Below are positions 1-7,556 of a stretch of DNA of 64,000 nucleotides, one piece after another. This DNA comes from Nostoc indistinguendum CM1-VF10 (lineage in GTDB: Bacteria; Cyanobacteriota; Cyanobacteriia; Cyanobacteriales; Nostocaceae), in the NCBI GenBank assembly GCA_019359215.1, contig JAHHHS010000035.1:1-64000 (forward strand). The letters are read 5' to 3'. Both the position numbers and the translations under genes were made by a program. The notes under the pieces were generated by a model that was not told where the DNA came from, made no database searches, and saw nothing but the letters and a program-made list of their open reading frames with translations. Within the stretch, counting starts at the first letter, position 1; each line of letters begins with the position of its first letter.

Positions 1-71
1 ACTTGACGCCACGCTCACGTGAGTTAGACCAGATTCTTCGTTTAGCCGCTTAGACCGACAGTTGCAACTTT

Positions 72-1049
72 TTGATACTTAGCCCAGAAGTTTTATTTCT
101 GGGTCAATTTCTGCAAAAGTATAGTATAGTTACTCCTGGCGAACAGCAGAAGGTATTAACAATTTCAGACCTGTGGGATAAGTACATTGATTACAAGCGC
201 CCATCTCTAAAACCTAGAACACTAGATAAACTAGCTGTACTAGAAAAACATATTAAACGCTGTCCATATCAAGATTTGGATGAGGGTATAAAAATCAGAC
301 TTGCATTGTTGCAACAAACAACTACCTCACAAGCCAAAGATGTACTCATGTACCTTTCAGCAGCTTGTAAATGGGGAATTAAACAAGGTTTAGTAAGTTT
401 TAATCCTTTTGAAGGGATATACAATGAGCTTCCCAAGCATAAGTGGCAGGATAATTCACAACCTAACGCCTTCAGTGAAGAAGAGAAAGAAAAAATAATT
501 CAGGCTTTTAAAAATCATAAACCATCTAAAGGTATAGGCTACAGTTATTACTCACCATTTGTAGAGTTTTTGTTTTTAACAGGATGCCGACCATCAGAAG
601 CTATCGGCCTGCAATGGAAGCATATTACACCTGATTGTTCTCAAATTACCTTTGAAGGCGCATTAGTTCAGGTGGGAAATGGTGAAAGGGTGAGGGTTAA
701 TGGCTCTAAGAACAATAAAAAGCGTGTTTTTAACTGTAACCAACGACTACAAGAATTAATTTTAAAAATCAAACCAGAACATATTGAGCCGGAATCTTTA
801 ATATTTCCATCACCTGAAGGAGTATCAATACATTATAGAAACTTCTCGCGTCGAGCTTGGGATAAAATTGTAGACCCATTAGTAGAACGTCAAACTACAC
901 CATATTCGTGTCGTGATACTTTCATATCTGAGCAAATTGCAAAAGGTGTTCCTACTGCTGTAGTTGCAAAATGGTGTGATAATTCAGTGGATGTTATAGA
1001 ACAAAAATATCTTGATGCTAAACTTTTAGACCAACTTAAACCGCTTTAG
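72..1049 (+). CDS. Tyrosine recombinase / phage-type integrase, N-terminus unclear
   Basis: This site-specific integrase would cut and rejoin DNA through a tyrosine-DNA intermediate. The catalytic domain is readable: Arg173 in TGCRPSEA, a likely Lys213, Arg281, Trp301 and the nucleophile Tyr313 in EQKYLD. A SAM-like core-binding region covers about residues 28-120. The usual HxxR box reads YSCR, so the box histidine is replaced by Tyr. The first possible start is TTG at 72, and an in-frame stop lies at 51-53. The arm-type N-terminal module usual in cyanobacterial relatives is therefore missing or disrupted. The gene converges with the nuclease at 1053 and sits 0.8 kb from tRNA-Arg, which fits an integrative element using that tRNA. 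The family is clear; activity is uncertain. Confidence 0.85.
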   Translation: MILSPEVLFLGQFLQKYSIVTPGEQQKVLTISDLWDKYIDYKRPSLKPRTLDKLAVLEKHIKRCPYQDLDEGIKIRLALLQQTTTSQAKDVLMYLSAACKWGIKQGLVSFNPFEGIYNELPKHKWQDNSQPNAFSEEEKEKIIQAFKNHKPSKGIGYSYYSPFVEFLFLTGCRPSEAIGLQWKHITPDCSQITFEGALVQVGNGERVRVNGSKNNKKRVFNCNQRLQELILKIKPEHIEPESLIFPSPEGVSIHYRNFSRRAWDKIVDPLVERQTTPYSCRDTFISEQIAKGVPTAVVAKWCDNSVDVIEQKYLDAKLLDQLKPL

Positions 1050-1052
1050 TAT

Positions 1053-1772
1053 TCAGAAATTCACATCCTTACTTAGGCTAAGGTCACGACTTGTTTCCTC
1101 GTTATAGGCTATTAACTGTCCTTCTACTTTTCCATAAGCTTTCTTAACCCAATACCCTCTAGGTGGCTTTTCTACCCCATAAGCCTTACACCACTTTTCT
1201 ACAGCTTTATCAGACACGCCAAAATCTCTACCAATTTGTGCAGTTGGCTTTTCCCAAACTAATTTTTCTAGTTCTTCTTTTGATGGTCTTTCAACTTTTC
1301 TGGTATGAATCCTAGAGTCTGGGTTAACCTTTCTACTTGTTAAATCAACGCCAAACTTCTTGTAGGTTCGCTTAGAGGCTGCTTCAGTAAAGTCTGTAAA
1401 ATCCTCCCACCAGTAAAACGGTGTAGCTGAATTAGGTATCTGAGTAGTTATGTAGCAACCCTTAAACTTAATTGATGGATAGACAACTTTATCTATGTCA
1501 GGAAGATAAACCGCATAAAAGTCAAAGTCATTTACTTTGTACTTCTTCTGATGAGTCCCATTTTTATCTACCCAAATAGTTTTATTTACTACCCTGTTAT
1601 CTCCCGCGTATTTAGCTTGTATTTTGTAAAATTTATCGTCTTTGTAGACAACAAAATCAAAAGGTAAGTGTTCACAAACAAGTGGCGTAAGGACTAAATA
1701 ACCTTTAAGGGTTAGATCAGCCATTGCTTTTGTTGCAGCAATGTCACCTTTGTTCTTAGTATGATGCAGCAA
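1053..1772 (-). CDS. PD-(D/E)XK homing-type endonuclease with C-terminal helix-turn-helix
   Basis: This is a 239-residue protein. Its first ~130 residues resemble the group-I-intron PD-(D/E)XK endonucleases of the I-Ssp6803I type. A KGDIAA helix is followed by PFDFVVY (Asp39) and IQAKYA, so the metal site would be Asp39, Gln52 and Lys54. The C-terminal third (about residues 165-215) holds a helix-turn-helix-like segment (AQIGRDFGVSDKAVEKWC) of the kind seen in homing and phage DNA-binding proteins. The likely role is sequence-specific double-strand cleavage that aids spread of a mobile element. It is not inside a recognisable intron. It stops 4 bp from the convergent integrase and starts 68 bp from tRNA-Arg. 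Family assignment is by motif reading only. Confidence 0.72.
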   Translation of the reverse strand: MLHHTKNKGDIAATKAMADLTLKGYLVLTPLVCEHLPFDFVVYKDDKFYKIQAKYAGDNRVVNKTIWVDKNGTHQKKYKVNDFDFYAVYLPDIDKVVYPSIKFKGCYITTQIPNSATPFYWWEDFTDFTEAASKRTYKKFGVDLTSRKVNPDSRIHTRKVERPSKEELEKLVWEKPTAQIGRDFGVSDKAVEKWCKAYGVEKPPRGYWVKKAYGKVEGQLIAYNEETSRDLSLSKDVNF

Positions 1773-1775
1773 AAC

Positions 1776-1826
1776 GAACCCTCAAATGTGCAAGTGATTG
1801 TATCACTTCATGGTGCTTAAGGGTTC
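1776..1826. other. Nested inverted repeat between nuclease gene and tRNA-Arg
   Basis: The outer arms are GAACCCT (1776-1782) and AGGGTTC (1820-1826). An inner perfect hairpin is AAGTGA (1792-1797) and TCACTT (1803-1808). It lies just upstream of the nuclease start and could be a 5' UTR structure, an operator, or a recombinase/excision-factor site. No function can be assigned. Confidence 0.4.
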
Positions 1827-1840
1827 ATATTGAGTTAAAA

Positions 1841-1913
1841 CGAGCGCGGCAGGGTTCGAACCTGCGGCCGATTGCTTAGAAGGCAATTGCTCTATCCACT
1901 GAGCTACGCGCCC
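1841..1913 (-). tRNA. tRNA-Arg (anticodon TCT)
   Basis: On the minus strand a complete cloverleaf can be drawn. The acceptor stem is GGGCGCG paired with CGCGCTC (one G-T), followed by discriminator G. The D-arm is GCTC..GAGC. The anticodon stem is ATTGC/GCAAT with loop CTTCTAA, giving anticodon TCT. The T-arm is GCAGG-TTCGAAC-CCTGC. CCA is not encoded. It decodes AGA (and probably AGG). The adjacent integrase suggests the gene serves as an attachment site. No second copy of its 3' end was seen in this window, so the other att site would be to the left. Confidence 0.96.
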
Positions 1914-2270
1914 AAAACAAAATAATGGCTCCCGAAGGAGTCACCTGCAATATTATATCGTGTTCACCTACCAAGAAGCAATCGAAAATTGCAGATTTAC
2001 TACTAGCAAGGCTAAGATGCTAGTCGCTAGTTAGTTAATCTACACCGAAAACGAAACAGATGGAGTATTGGTTTAGATATATTGAGTTGTCAAAGGGTTA
2101 TTTGCCTGTTAACGCTACCCTCCTCTGGGCGGCTACCTTTGGGAAGGATCTAGTGATCGCTAGGCCCATTTTCACAGTACGCTAGGTAATTTCAGCCTTG
2201 GCGATGCTGCCAAATGCCATTATATATTCCATATTAAGAGTGCCCCTGTGAGGAGTTATTTGCTAGTGCC
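1914..2270. other. Intergenic region, 357 bp
   Basis: No gene was found. The region separates tRNA-Arg from the plus-strand gene at 2271 and should contain that gene's promoter. It has short imperfect repeats around CTAG/GCTAG, but no convincing riboswitch or small ORF was recognised. Confidence 0.5.
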
Positions 2271-2930
2271 ATGTTTATTCTCAAACGGCAGGATGTTGAA
2301 ATATCAAGCATTCAGCACCCAAAAAAGGATCAGCAAGTGCCGATCCTCAGTTATCAAGGGCAGACTTTTCGCTTGATTAGTGTTTTCAAAGCTAGTCAAG
2401 AAGAAGAAGCTAGAGCCTTATGGAGAGAATTAACGGATAACCGAGGTAAAGCCTGTGTTTTGCTGGAGGAACCGGAACGCTTTAGCGTTTGGGGTAAAAT
2501 CCGTTTAGAGCAGCTAGGTAATGACACAGGTAGTCATGGTAAAACGGGAATTTTAATCCAAGCCAGTATTTTGCTGTTGCAAGGTGTTTCTATTGACATT
2601 GAAGAGTTTTTGGGTGCTAGGCAAGCTGCATTATTTGAAAAAGATATTGCAGAGGTATTCAAGCAGAAACAATTTCCCCAAGCATCTTCCCCAGAAGCAG
2701 TTAAATATTTGGTATCTACTAATCCGTTACCGACAGCCAAAATACCTGATTGGCAAGAAAATCATGTAGTTATATTGTTACAAGAACTACATAGATTAGG
2801 AAAATCCTATTTTGGCAACGCTAATTTTACCAAACAAGTGATTTATAAGCTAGAAGATATGCCAAAAGCCGAGCGATCGCTATTTCTCGCTTGGCTAAAT
2901 CAATCGCCGCTGGGTAAACTATGGCAGTAG
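2271..2930 (+). CDS. Conserved cyanobacterial protein of unknown function
   Basis: The product is a 219-residue soluble protein with no signal peptide, membrane segment or catalytic motif that I recognise. The N-terminal half looks beta-rich (residues 1-75). The C-terminal half looks helical and charged (about 110-215). The start is ATG at 2271, with a purine-rich stretch (GTGAGGAG) about 20 bp upstream. The codon use, HIP1 site near the 3' end and intact frame support a real gene. It stands alone between tRNA-Arg and a membrane-protein gene, so context gives little clue to its job. Confidence 0.75.
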   Translation: MFILKRQDVEISSIQHPKKDQQVPILSYQGQTFRLISVFKASQEEEARALWRELTDNRGKACVLLEEPERFSVWGKIRLEQLGNDTGSHGKTGILIQASILLLQGVSIDIEEFLGARQAALFEKDIAEVFKQKQFPQASSPEAVKYLVSTNPLPTAKIPDWQENHVVILLQELHRLGKSYFGNANFTKQVIYKLEDMPKAERSLFLAWLNQSPLGKLWQ

Positions 2931-2972
2931 TATGGAAATTCTTTAACAAAGTTCCTGCCACTGGCACTTGCT

Positions 2973-3012
2973 TTTGGTGTCTGATTGTGTATTTTCTAGC
3001 AGACACACCAAA
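2973..3012 (+). terminator. Probable intrinsic terminator or hairpin
   Basis: TTTGGTGTCTG (2973-2983) pairs with CAGACACACCAAA (3000-3012) apart from a 2-nt bulge. It lies 40 bp after the stop of the gene ending at 2930. There is no strong T-run, so termination is an inference. Confidence 0.4.
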
Positions 3013-3067
3013 TATACAGTCCTTTAACTCAAAATACTGCCAGAGTGCATCTACATAGTCAAGTTTT

Positions 3068-3922
3068 ATGAATAACTCTTACGAGAATTCGCTCCTTTCT
3101 AAATCCATTTTCACCACTCAGAACATTGTCTTAGCTAATATTGGCTGGGCCGTACTGGCACTGCTATACTTTTTGTTGTTTAGTGCCAAAGTTCCAGGAG
3201 CAGATGGCATAGAAAGCCGGGCCGAATGGTATGTGATTGGCACAAATATTTTTGAAGCTTTAGCTTATTTGGGTGCCAGTATCTTATGCTTGAGGAACTG
3301 GCTGAGTCCACAAATCGTCAGTGGGCGAAATGTTTGGCTCTTAATTGGCTTAGGCATGCTTTCCTATTTCGTTGGGGGGATAATTTTCGGATATACAGAA
3401 ATAATTATTTTAAAAGATGAACCGGATGTGTCTGTAGGCGATATATTTTTTGTACTTAGTTATCTATTACTTGGCGCAGGCATGATTTTAGCTGTGGCTT
3501 CCAGGCGAATTAATCTGGAAAAATGGCAGTGGCTAATTGTGTTAGCAATTGCAATGTTTGGTAGTTTGTTAGCATGGTGGATTTCTATGCAACAGGGAAC
3601 ACCCTCAGAACTGCTAGTCGCTATTTTGAATTGGTTTTACGTAGTTAGCGATGTGGTTTTGTTAATTATTGCTACCACTCTGCTACTAGCCTTTTGGGGG
3701 GGAAGAGTTTCCCAGTCTTGGCGAATGATTGCAGCAGCGGCCTTTTCGCTTTACATTGCAGATATGTGGTTTAAATACGCCCAAGGCCCCAATTATCAAA
3801 GTGGGGAAATATTAGAAGTATTTTGGGTGTTTAGTGGAGTGTTATTTGGCATGGGCGCTGTCTTAGAATATGACGCATCACTAAGACGAACGCGGCGTAC
3901 CAGTGGACGAAAACGAGCTTAG
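3068..3922 (+). CDS. Multispanning membrane protein, unknown function
   Basis: This 284-residue protein has about eight hydrophobic segments (roughly residues 18-40, 60-78, 88-108, 122-145, 155-175, 183-208, 215-232 and 250-268). It ends in a short Arg/Lys-rich cytoplasmic tail (RRTRRTSGRKRA). A conserved-looking DEPDVSVGDIFFVLSY stretch lies between the third and fourth segments. A similar Asp-Pro/Asp pattern occurs in the membrane sensor parts of some cyanobacterial signalling proteins, but no signalling domain is attached here. The next gene starts 10 bp downstream and is probably cotranscribed. Location in the plasma or thylakoid membrane is inferred. I do not recognise a named family. 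Confidence 0.75.
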   Translation: MNNSYENSLLSKSIFTTQNIVLANIGWAVLALLYFLLFSAKVPGADGIESRAEWYVIGTNIFEALAYLGASILCLRNWLSPQIVSGRNVWLLIGLGMLSYFVGGIIFGYTEIIILKDEPDVSVGDIFFVLSYLLLGAGMILAVASRRINLEKWQWLIVLAIAMFGSLLAWWISMQQGTPSELLVAILNWFYVVSDVVLLIIATTLLLAFWGGRVSQSWRMIAAAAFSLYIADMWFKYAQGPNYQSGEILEVFWVFSGVLFGMGAVLEYDASLRRTRRTSGRKRA

Positions 3923-3931
3923 TAAAGATTT

Positions 3932-4945
3932 TTGGTATCTACCGTGAGAAAATTAACAGATTCTGACAAGCAAGAAATTCTTAAGTTATATCGAGAGACT
4001 GCCGAAACAACCTCAACTTTGGCAGACCGCTATGGTGTGAGTAATTCGACAATTAGTCGCCTGCTCAAAAGCACTTTGCCAGAAGATGAGTATGAATACT
4101 TAGTCTCCTTAAAGCGGGCTGCGAGAACTCCTGAGGGTAGGGCGCAGGTAAGTTACGAGCAATTACCTCTGCTGACTCAACCAGAGCCGGAAATAGAAGT
4201 TCCACCCATCGAAACTCCACCTATGGAAGGACCAAAGGTTGAGCCGCAGCCACGTCGGGTAATTCATGTAGAGCAGGAACTTTTCTCAGAGGAAACGGCG
4301 GAGTCGATCGCCGCTAGTAGACGGGTCCGGCGACGCCCCTCGGCGGCAGAAAAACCGAAGCTCCGAGTCACAGAGAAATTAGAAACTCCAGAGCAAAAGC
4401 CGCCGGAAATAGTCAGCATTCCCATTCCACCGCTAAAAAATGAGCATCCAGGAGCGGCCGTCATCGCGCAGATGCTGGGCGAAGATTTGCTAGACGAATC
4501 AGAGGATTTGGATGATTTAGAAGATGATGATTTAGAAGATGATGACTTTGAGGATGAAGACTATGACGACGATGACCTGGATGACCAAAGACCGTTAGTC
4601 ACAAAACGAAGACCAGGTGAAGCATCAGTTCAAGTTTTACCTCTGTCGATAGCCAATTTGCCAAAAACTTGTTATTTGGTAATTGACCGTTCTTCGGAAT
4701 TAATTACCCGACCTCTCAAGGACTTTGGTGATTTGGGGCAAATTCCTAACCTGGAAACCCAGCAAAGAACTCTGCCGGTGTTCGATAACCATCGCGTGGC
4801 AAAGCGCTTTTCTACTAAACGCGATCGCGTGATTAAAGTTCCTGATAGTAAAATGCTGCATAAGGCTCGTACTCATTTGCAAGCTAAGGGCATCACGCGA
4901 CTATTGATTGATGGTCAGGTCTATTCTTTGTCTGCGACGGTTTAG
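3932..4945 (+). CDS. Helix-turn-helix protein with central acidic tract
   Basis: Residues 6-55 form a transposase-like helix-turn-helix (DKQEILKLYRETAETTSTLA, then YGVSNSTISRLLKS), so DNA binding is likely. A Pro/Glu-rich linker follows. Then comes a low-complexity run made almost wholly of Asp, Glu and Leu at about residues 187-212, and a folded C-terminal region of about 120 residues ending in DGQVYSLSATV. The start is TTG at 3932, or GTG at 3944, because no ATG fits the HTH. The gene follows the membrane protein by 10 bp and precedes cutA by 6 bp, suggesting one transcription unit. Probably a cyanobacteria-specific regulator; the target is unknown. Confidence 0.75.
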   Translation: MVSTVRKLTDSDKQEILKLYRETAETTSTLADRYGVSNSTISRLLKSTLPEDEYEYLVSLKRAARTPEGRAQVSYEQLPLLTQPEPEIEVPPIETPPMEGPKVEPQPRRVIHVEQELFSEETAESIAASRRVRRRPSAAEKPKLRVTEKLETPEQKPPEIVSIPIPPLKNEHPGAAVIAQMLGEDLLDESEDLDDLEDDDLEDDDFEDEDYDDDDLDDQRPLVTKRRPGEASVQVLPLSIANLPKTCYLVIDRSSELITRPLKDFGDLGQIPNLETQQRTLPVFDNHRVAKRFSTKRDRVIKVPDSKMLHKARTHLQAKGITRLLIDGQVYSLSATV

Positions 4946-4950
4946 AGGTC

Positions 4951-5283
4951 ATGGAGACACCTTCTGGCTATGGTGTGGTATTGGTGACAGCTGGCAATAT
5001 GCAGGAGGCAGAAGCAATTGCAAATGCTCTTGTGGAAGCTAAACTTGCTGCTTGTGTGAGTCTGTTACCAATCCACTCAATTTACACCTGGCAAGGGGAA
5101 CTGCATAAAGAGGAAGAATGGCAATTACTGATTAAAACTGATTTGGCGCAATTTCCGGCAATGGAAGCCAAAATTAAGGAATTACACTCCTATGAAGTGC
5201 CAGAAATTATTGCTTTACCAATTGTTGCTGGTTCTCAAGTTTACTTGCAGTGGATTTCTCAGCAAGTTAAAAGTAAAGAGTGA
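4951..5283 (+). CDS. cutA: CutA1 divalent-cation tolerance protein
   Basis: The product is 110 residues, the normal length for the small trimeric CutA1 family. Family signatures are VVLVTAGNMQEAEAIANALV near the N-terminus, LAACVSLLPIHSIYTWQGE in the middle, and YEVPEIIALPI toward the end. CutA proteins bind copper and other divalent metals in vitro; the physiological role is unsettled. The start is ATG at 4951, six bases after the preceding HTH gene, so the two are probably cotranscribed. Convergent repeats follow. Confidence 0.93.
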   Translation: METPSGYGVVLVTAGNMQEAEAIANALVEAKLAACVSLLPIHSIYTWQGELHKEEEWQLLIKTDLAQFPAMEAKIKELHSYEVPEIIALPIVAGSQVYLQWISQQVKSKE

Positions 5284-5410
5284 GGAGTGAAGATTTATTA
5301 AAATCCTAACTCCTCACTCTCAACTACTAACTCTAAGCGTCAACATCTGCTTCAAATCAATGAAACGCTTACGCTGTATTAATTTTGACTTTTGACTTTT
5401 GACTTCCGCG
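5284..5410. repeat. Degenerate short tandem repeats
   Basis: A GAGTGAGGAGTGAAG motif is mirrored by AACTCCTCACTC, so the two can fold back on each other. They are followed by TTTTGACTTTTGACTTTTGAC, a 7-bp tandem repeat typical of Nostoc. The run lies between convergent genes and may act as a bidirectional terminator. Confidence 0.7.
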
Positions 5411-5418
5411 CAGAGGTA

Positions 5419-6360
5419 CTAGCTGTAAACAGCCCTTGCAAAACGCTCTGCCAAGTAAATAATGTCTTGTCTACGAGCAATTTGGTGCATCCATTGTTTG
5501 GGAATGTTTTCCACGCCGTAGTAAATTCCCGCTAACCCACCAGTAACGGCGGCGGTAGTATCGGTATCTCCACCTAAGTTAACAGCTTTCAACACCGCCT
5601 CAGAATAAGACGAGCTATTTAGTAAACACCACAGGGATGATTCTAAGGTATCAATCACATAGCCACCAGAATTAATCTCTTCCACTGGTACTTTGGCAAT
5701 CTCACCACTGAAAATTCTGCCAAAATGGGGCTTCTCTAACAAAAATTCTCGGACAGAATAAATTGTTTGGATATCTTGCAGTGCTTGTAAATAAGCTGTT
5801 TGCAGGTTAGCCCCTTCCAAGAGCGCCACTGCAATACTAATATAAATGCCACAGGCCATCTGCGATCGCGCATGAGCATGAGTAATTGCCGAAACATCAT
5901 GCACGCGCGCTAGCAGTTCGCTTAAAGTTAAGTTTCTGTGACAATAAGCCATCGGCAAGATTCTCATTAAAGAACCATTGCCATTACTATTTTCAACCTT
6001 TCCACCCGCCTGATGGGGAACAACTCCCTGTTTCAGGCGCATAATTGCTGTGTGGGTAGTTTGACCAATATCAAAGACATCGCCACGGGGAGTCCAGTAA
6101 GCCTCCTTGTACCAGCGCCAGAAGGAATTAGCTATAACATCCAACGAATACCCTCTACAAAGGCATTCTGCCAAGCAAAAGCTTAAGGAACTATCATCTG
6201 ACCAAGTTCCTGGTGGCTGATTCCATGTGCCATAACCCTGCATCGTTGTCACTGGAGATTTTACTCGTTCAGCACGGCTAGTAAACTCCATCGGCACACC
6301 CAATGCATCACCGACACATAAACCCATCAAACCAGATAACGTTTTTGCAGCGGTTAGCAT
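5419..6360 (-). CDS. ADP-ribosylglycohydrolase family protein
   Basis: This 313-residue protein of the DraG/ARH fold would remove ADP-ribose from modified proteins or related substrates using two metal ions. Seen in order are the N-terminal GLCVGDALGVPMEF, the GTWSDDSSL metal-binding motif near residue 55, a SNGNGSLMRILP motif near residue 127, and the C-terminal LGGDTDTTAAVTGGLAG, whose Asp/Thr residues complete the binuclear metal site. All expected metal ligands appear intact, so it is probably active. No ADP-ribosyltransferase gene lies nearby, so the substrate is unknown. A nitrogenase-regulating DraG role cannot be claimed from sequence alone. Confidence 0.9.
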   Translation of the reverse strand: MLTAAKTLSGLMGLCVGDALGVPMEFTSRAERVKSPVTTMQGYGTWNQPPGTWSDDSSLSFCLAECLCRGYSLDVIANSFWRWYKEAYWTPRGDVFDIGQTTHTAIMRLKQGVVPHQAGGKVENSNGNGSLMRILPMAYCHRNLTLSELLARVHDVSAITHAHARSQMACGIYISIAVALLEGANLQTAYLQALQDIQTIYSVREFLLEKPHFGRIFSGEIAKVPVEEINSGGYVIDTLESSLWCLLNSSSYSEAVLKAVNLGGDTDTTAAVTGGLAGIYYGVENIPKQWMHQIARRQDIIYLAERFARAVYS

Positions 6361-6752
6361 TATTCAATCTCCACAATAATTGCTCAAAATTAACTTTATA
6401 TATTCCCTCTATAGCTTGTTGCAACGAATGCTACAGCCTACTTTTCATCCTATGTGAAAAGCTCGGCAAAAATTGTTAACTGAGTATTTTATTTCCCATT
6501 TCCCGACTTAGTTATAGCCCCAAATGTTGTGCCAGTTTTAAAAGCGTCTATTTTTGGAACAAAGAACCCAGAGGAAAAGACATTGAATGTAATTATAACA
6601 GCTTATTTCTGATTTTTCGGGATAGTTAGCCTGTAAACATCATGCATCCATAGAAACATTAAGTTAATAAAATCTAAGAAACATTTGGAACATTTTCATA
6701 CAATTATCGACTTGGAATATACAAGTAAAAAATACAAAACTTGGTAAAAATT
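6361..6752. other. Divergent intergenic region, 392 bp
   Basis: It separates the minus-strand glycohydrolase from the plus-strand barrel-like gene and must hold both promoters. It becomes very AT-rich toward 6752. No ORF, RNA gene or clear operator was recognised. Confidence 0.5.
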
Positions 6753-7292
6753 ATGAAGCGCTTACTCAAGTCTTTCATGACAATTTCTGCATTATCTTCT
6801 TTAATAATTGCTCCTCTTTTCCTATCAGCTGGTCAAGCTTCTGCTGAAACTAAAAAAGGTACTGATGCTAGCTATGTTGGTGCTGGTGTTGCAGGTGGCG
6901 TTACCAGTGGCGGACAAGGTATCAACGATGATGCCACATTTGGTGGTAATGTCACAGGTCGCGTGAAATTAGGAACTACGCCATTTTCTGCACGCGGTAA
7001 TGTCCTTTGGAGTGATAAAACAAGTGCTATTATCCCAGAACTTTCTGTGGATGTGCCTATTGCTAATAGAACTAATGCCTATTTAACTGGTGGTTATTCT
7101 TTTGTAGAGAAAGATGGCTCACCAACTCCCATAGGTAACAAAGATTCAGTAGTACTAGGTGCTGGTGTTGAATCGGAAGTTGCTAATAATTTCCTCGTCT
7201 ACACTAATGCCAAAGTCGGACTTGGTGCCTACCAAAATAGCGATACTCCTGCTGTTAGCCTCAACGGTGGTATTGGTTATCGCTTCAAATAA
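6753..7292 (+). CDS. Small secreted or outer-membrane beta-barrel-like protein
   Basis: ATG at 6753 is preferred over the TTG at 6741 because it begins a standard signal peptide: MKRLLKSF, a hydrophobic stretch, then AGQASA-E near residue 32. The mature part is about 147 residues of alternating polar and aromatic strands rich in Gly, Thr and Asn. It ends in GGIGYRFK, a terminal aromatic typical of outer-membrane barrels. Glycine-rich turns (GAGVAGGVTSGGQG) and even strand lengths fit a small barrel of perhaps eight strands. Function is unknown: it could be a porin-like, adhesion or structural envelope protein. A strong downstream hairpin suggests a monocistronic transcript. Confidence 0.78.
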   Translation: MKRLLKSFMTISALSSLIIAPLFLSAGQASAETKKGTDASYVGAGVAGGVTSGGQGINDDATFGGNVTGRVKLGTTPFSARGNVLWSDKTSAIIPELSVDVPIANRTNAYLTGGYSFVEKDGSPTPIGNKDSVVLGAGVESEVANNFLVYTNAKVGLGAYQNSDTPAVSLNGGIGYRFK

Positions 7293-7391
7293 AAGATTAT
7301 TCAGCCCTCAGTCACTCTATACTGTACTTAAGTACTCAGGACTTAGCACTGGCTTAACCATAGCTATCCGCTAACAAAACTCACTACTCCC

Positions 7392-7438
7392 AAAAGCTGG
7401 TTTTGTTAAGTGTTACATCACTGACGAAGCCGGCTTTT
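7392..7438 (+). terminator. Long hairpin after the barrel-like gene
   Basis: A 17-bp stem pairs 7392-7408 with 7422-7438. The arms are AAAAGCTGGTTTTGTTA and TGACGAAGCCGGCTTTT; all pairs hold if G-U is allowed, and the loop is 13 nt. It is probably the terminator of the gene ending at 7292, although the T-run is short. Confidence 0.55.
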
Positions 7439-7556
7439 GCCGTGGTAAAATTAAATCATTCCTCATTATTCCGGCCGGATTACCGGGGATCAAGTAGCCC
7501 AAGGGTGCTGATTCGGTGTCTACATAATGCTTTATTGAGAATAATATACAAGTCTA

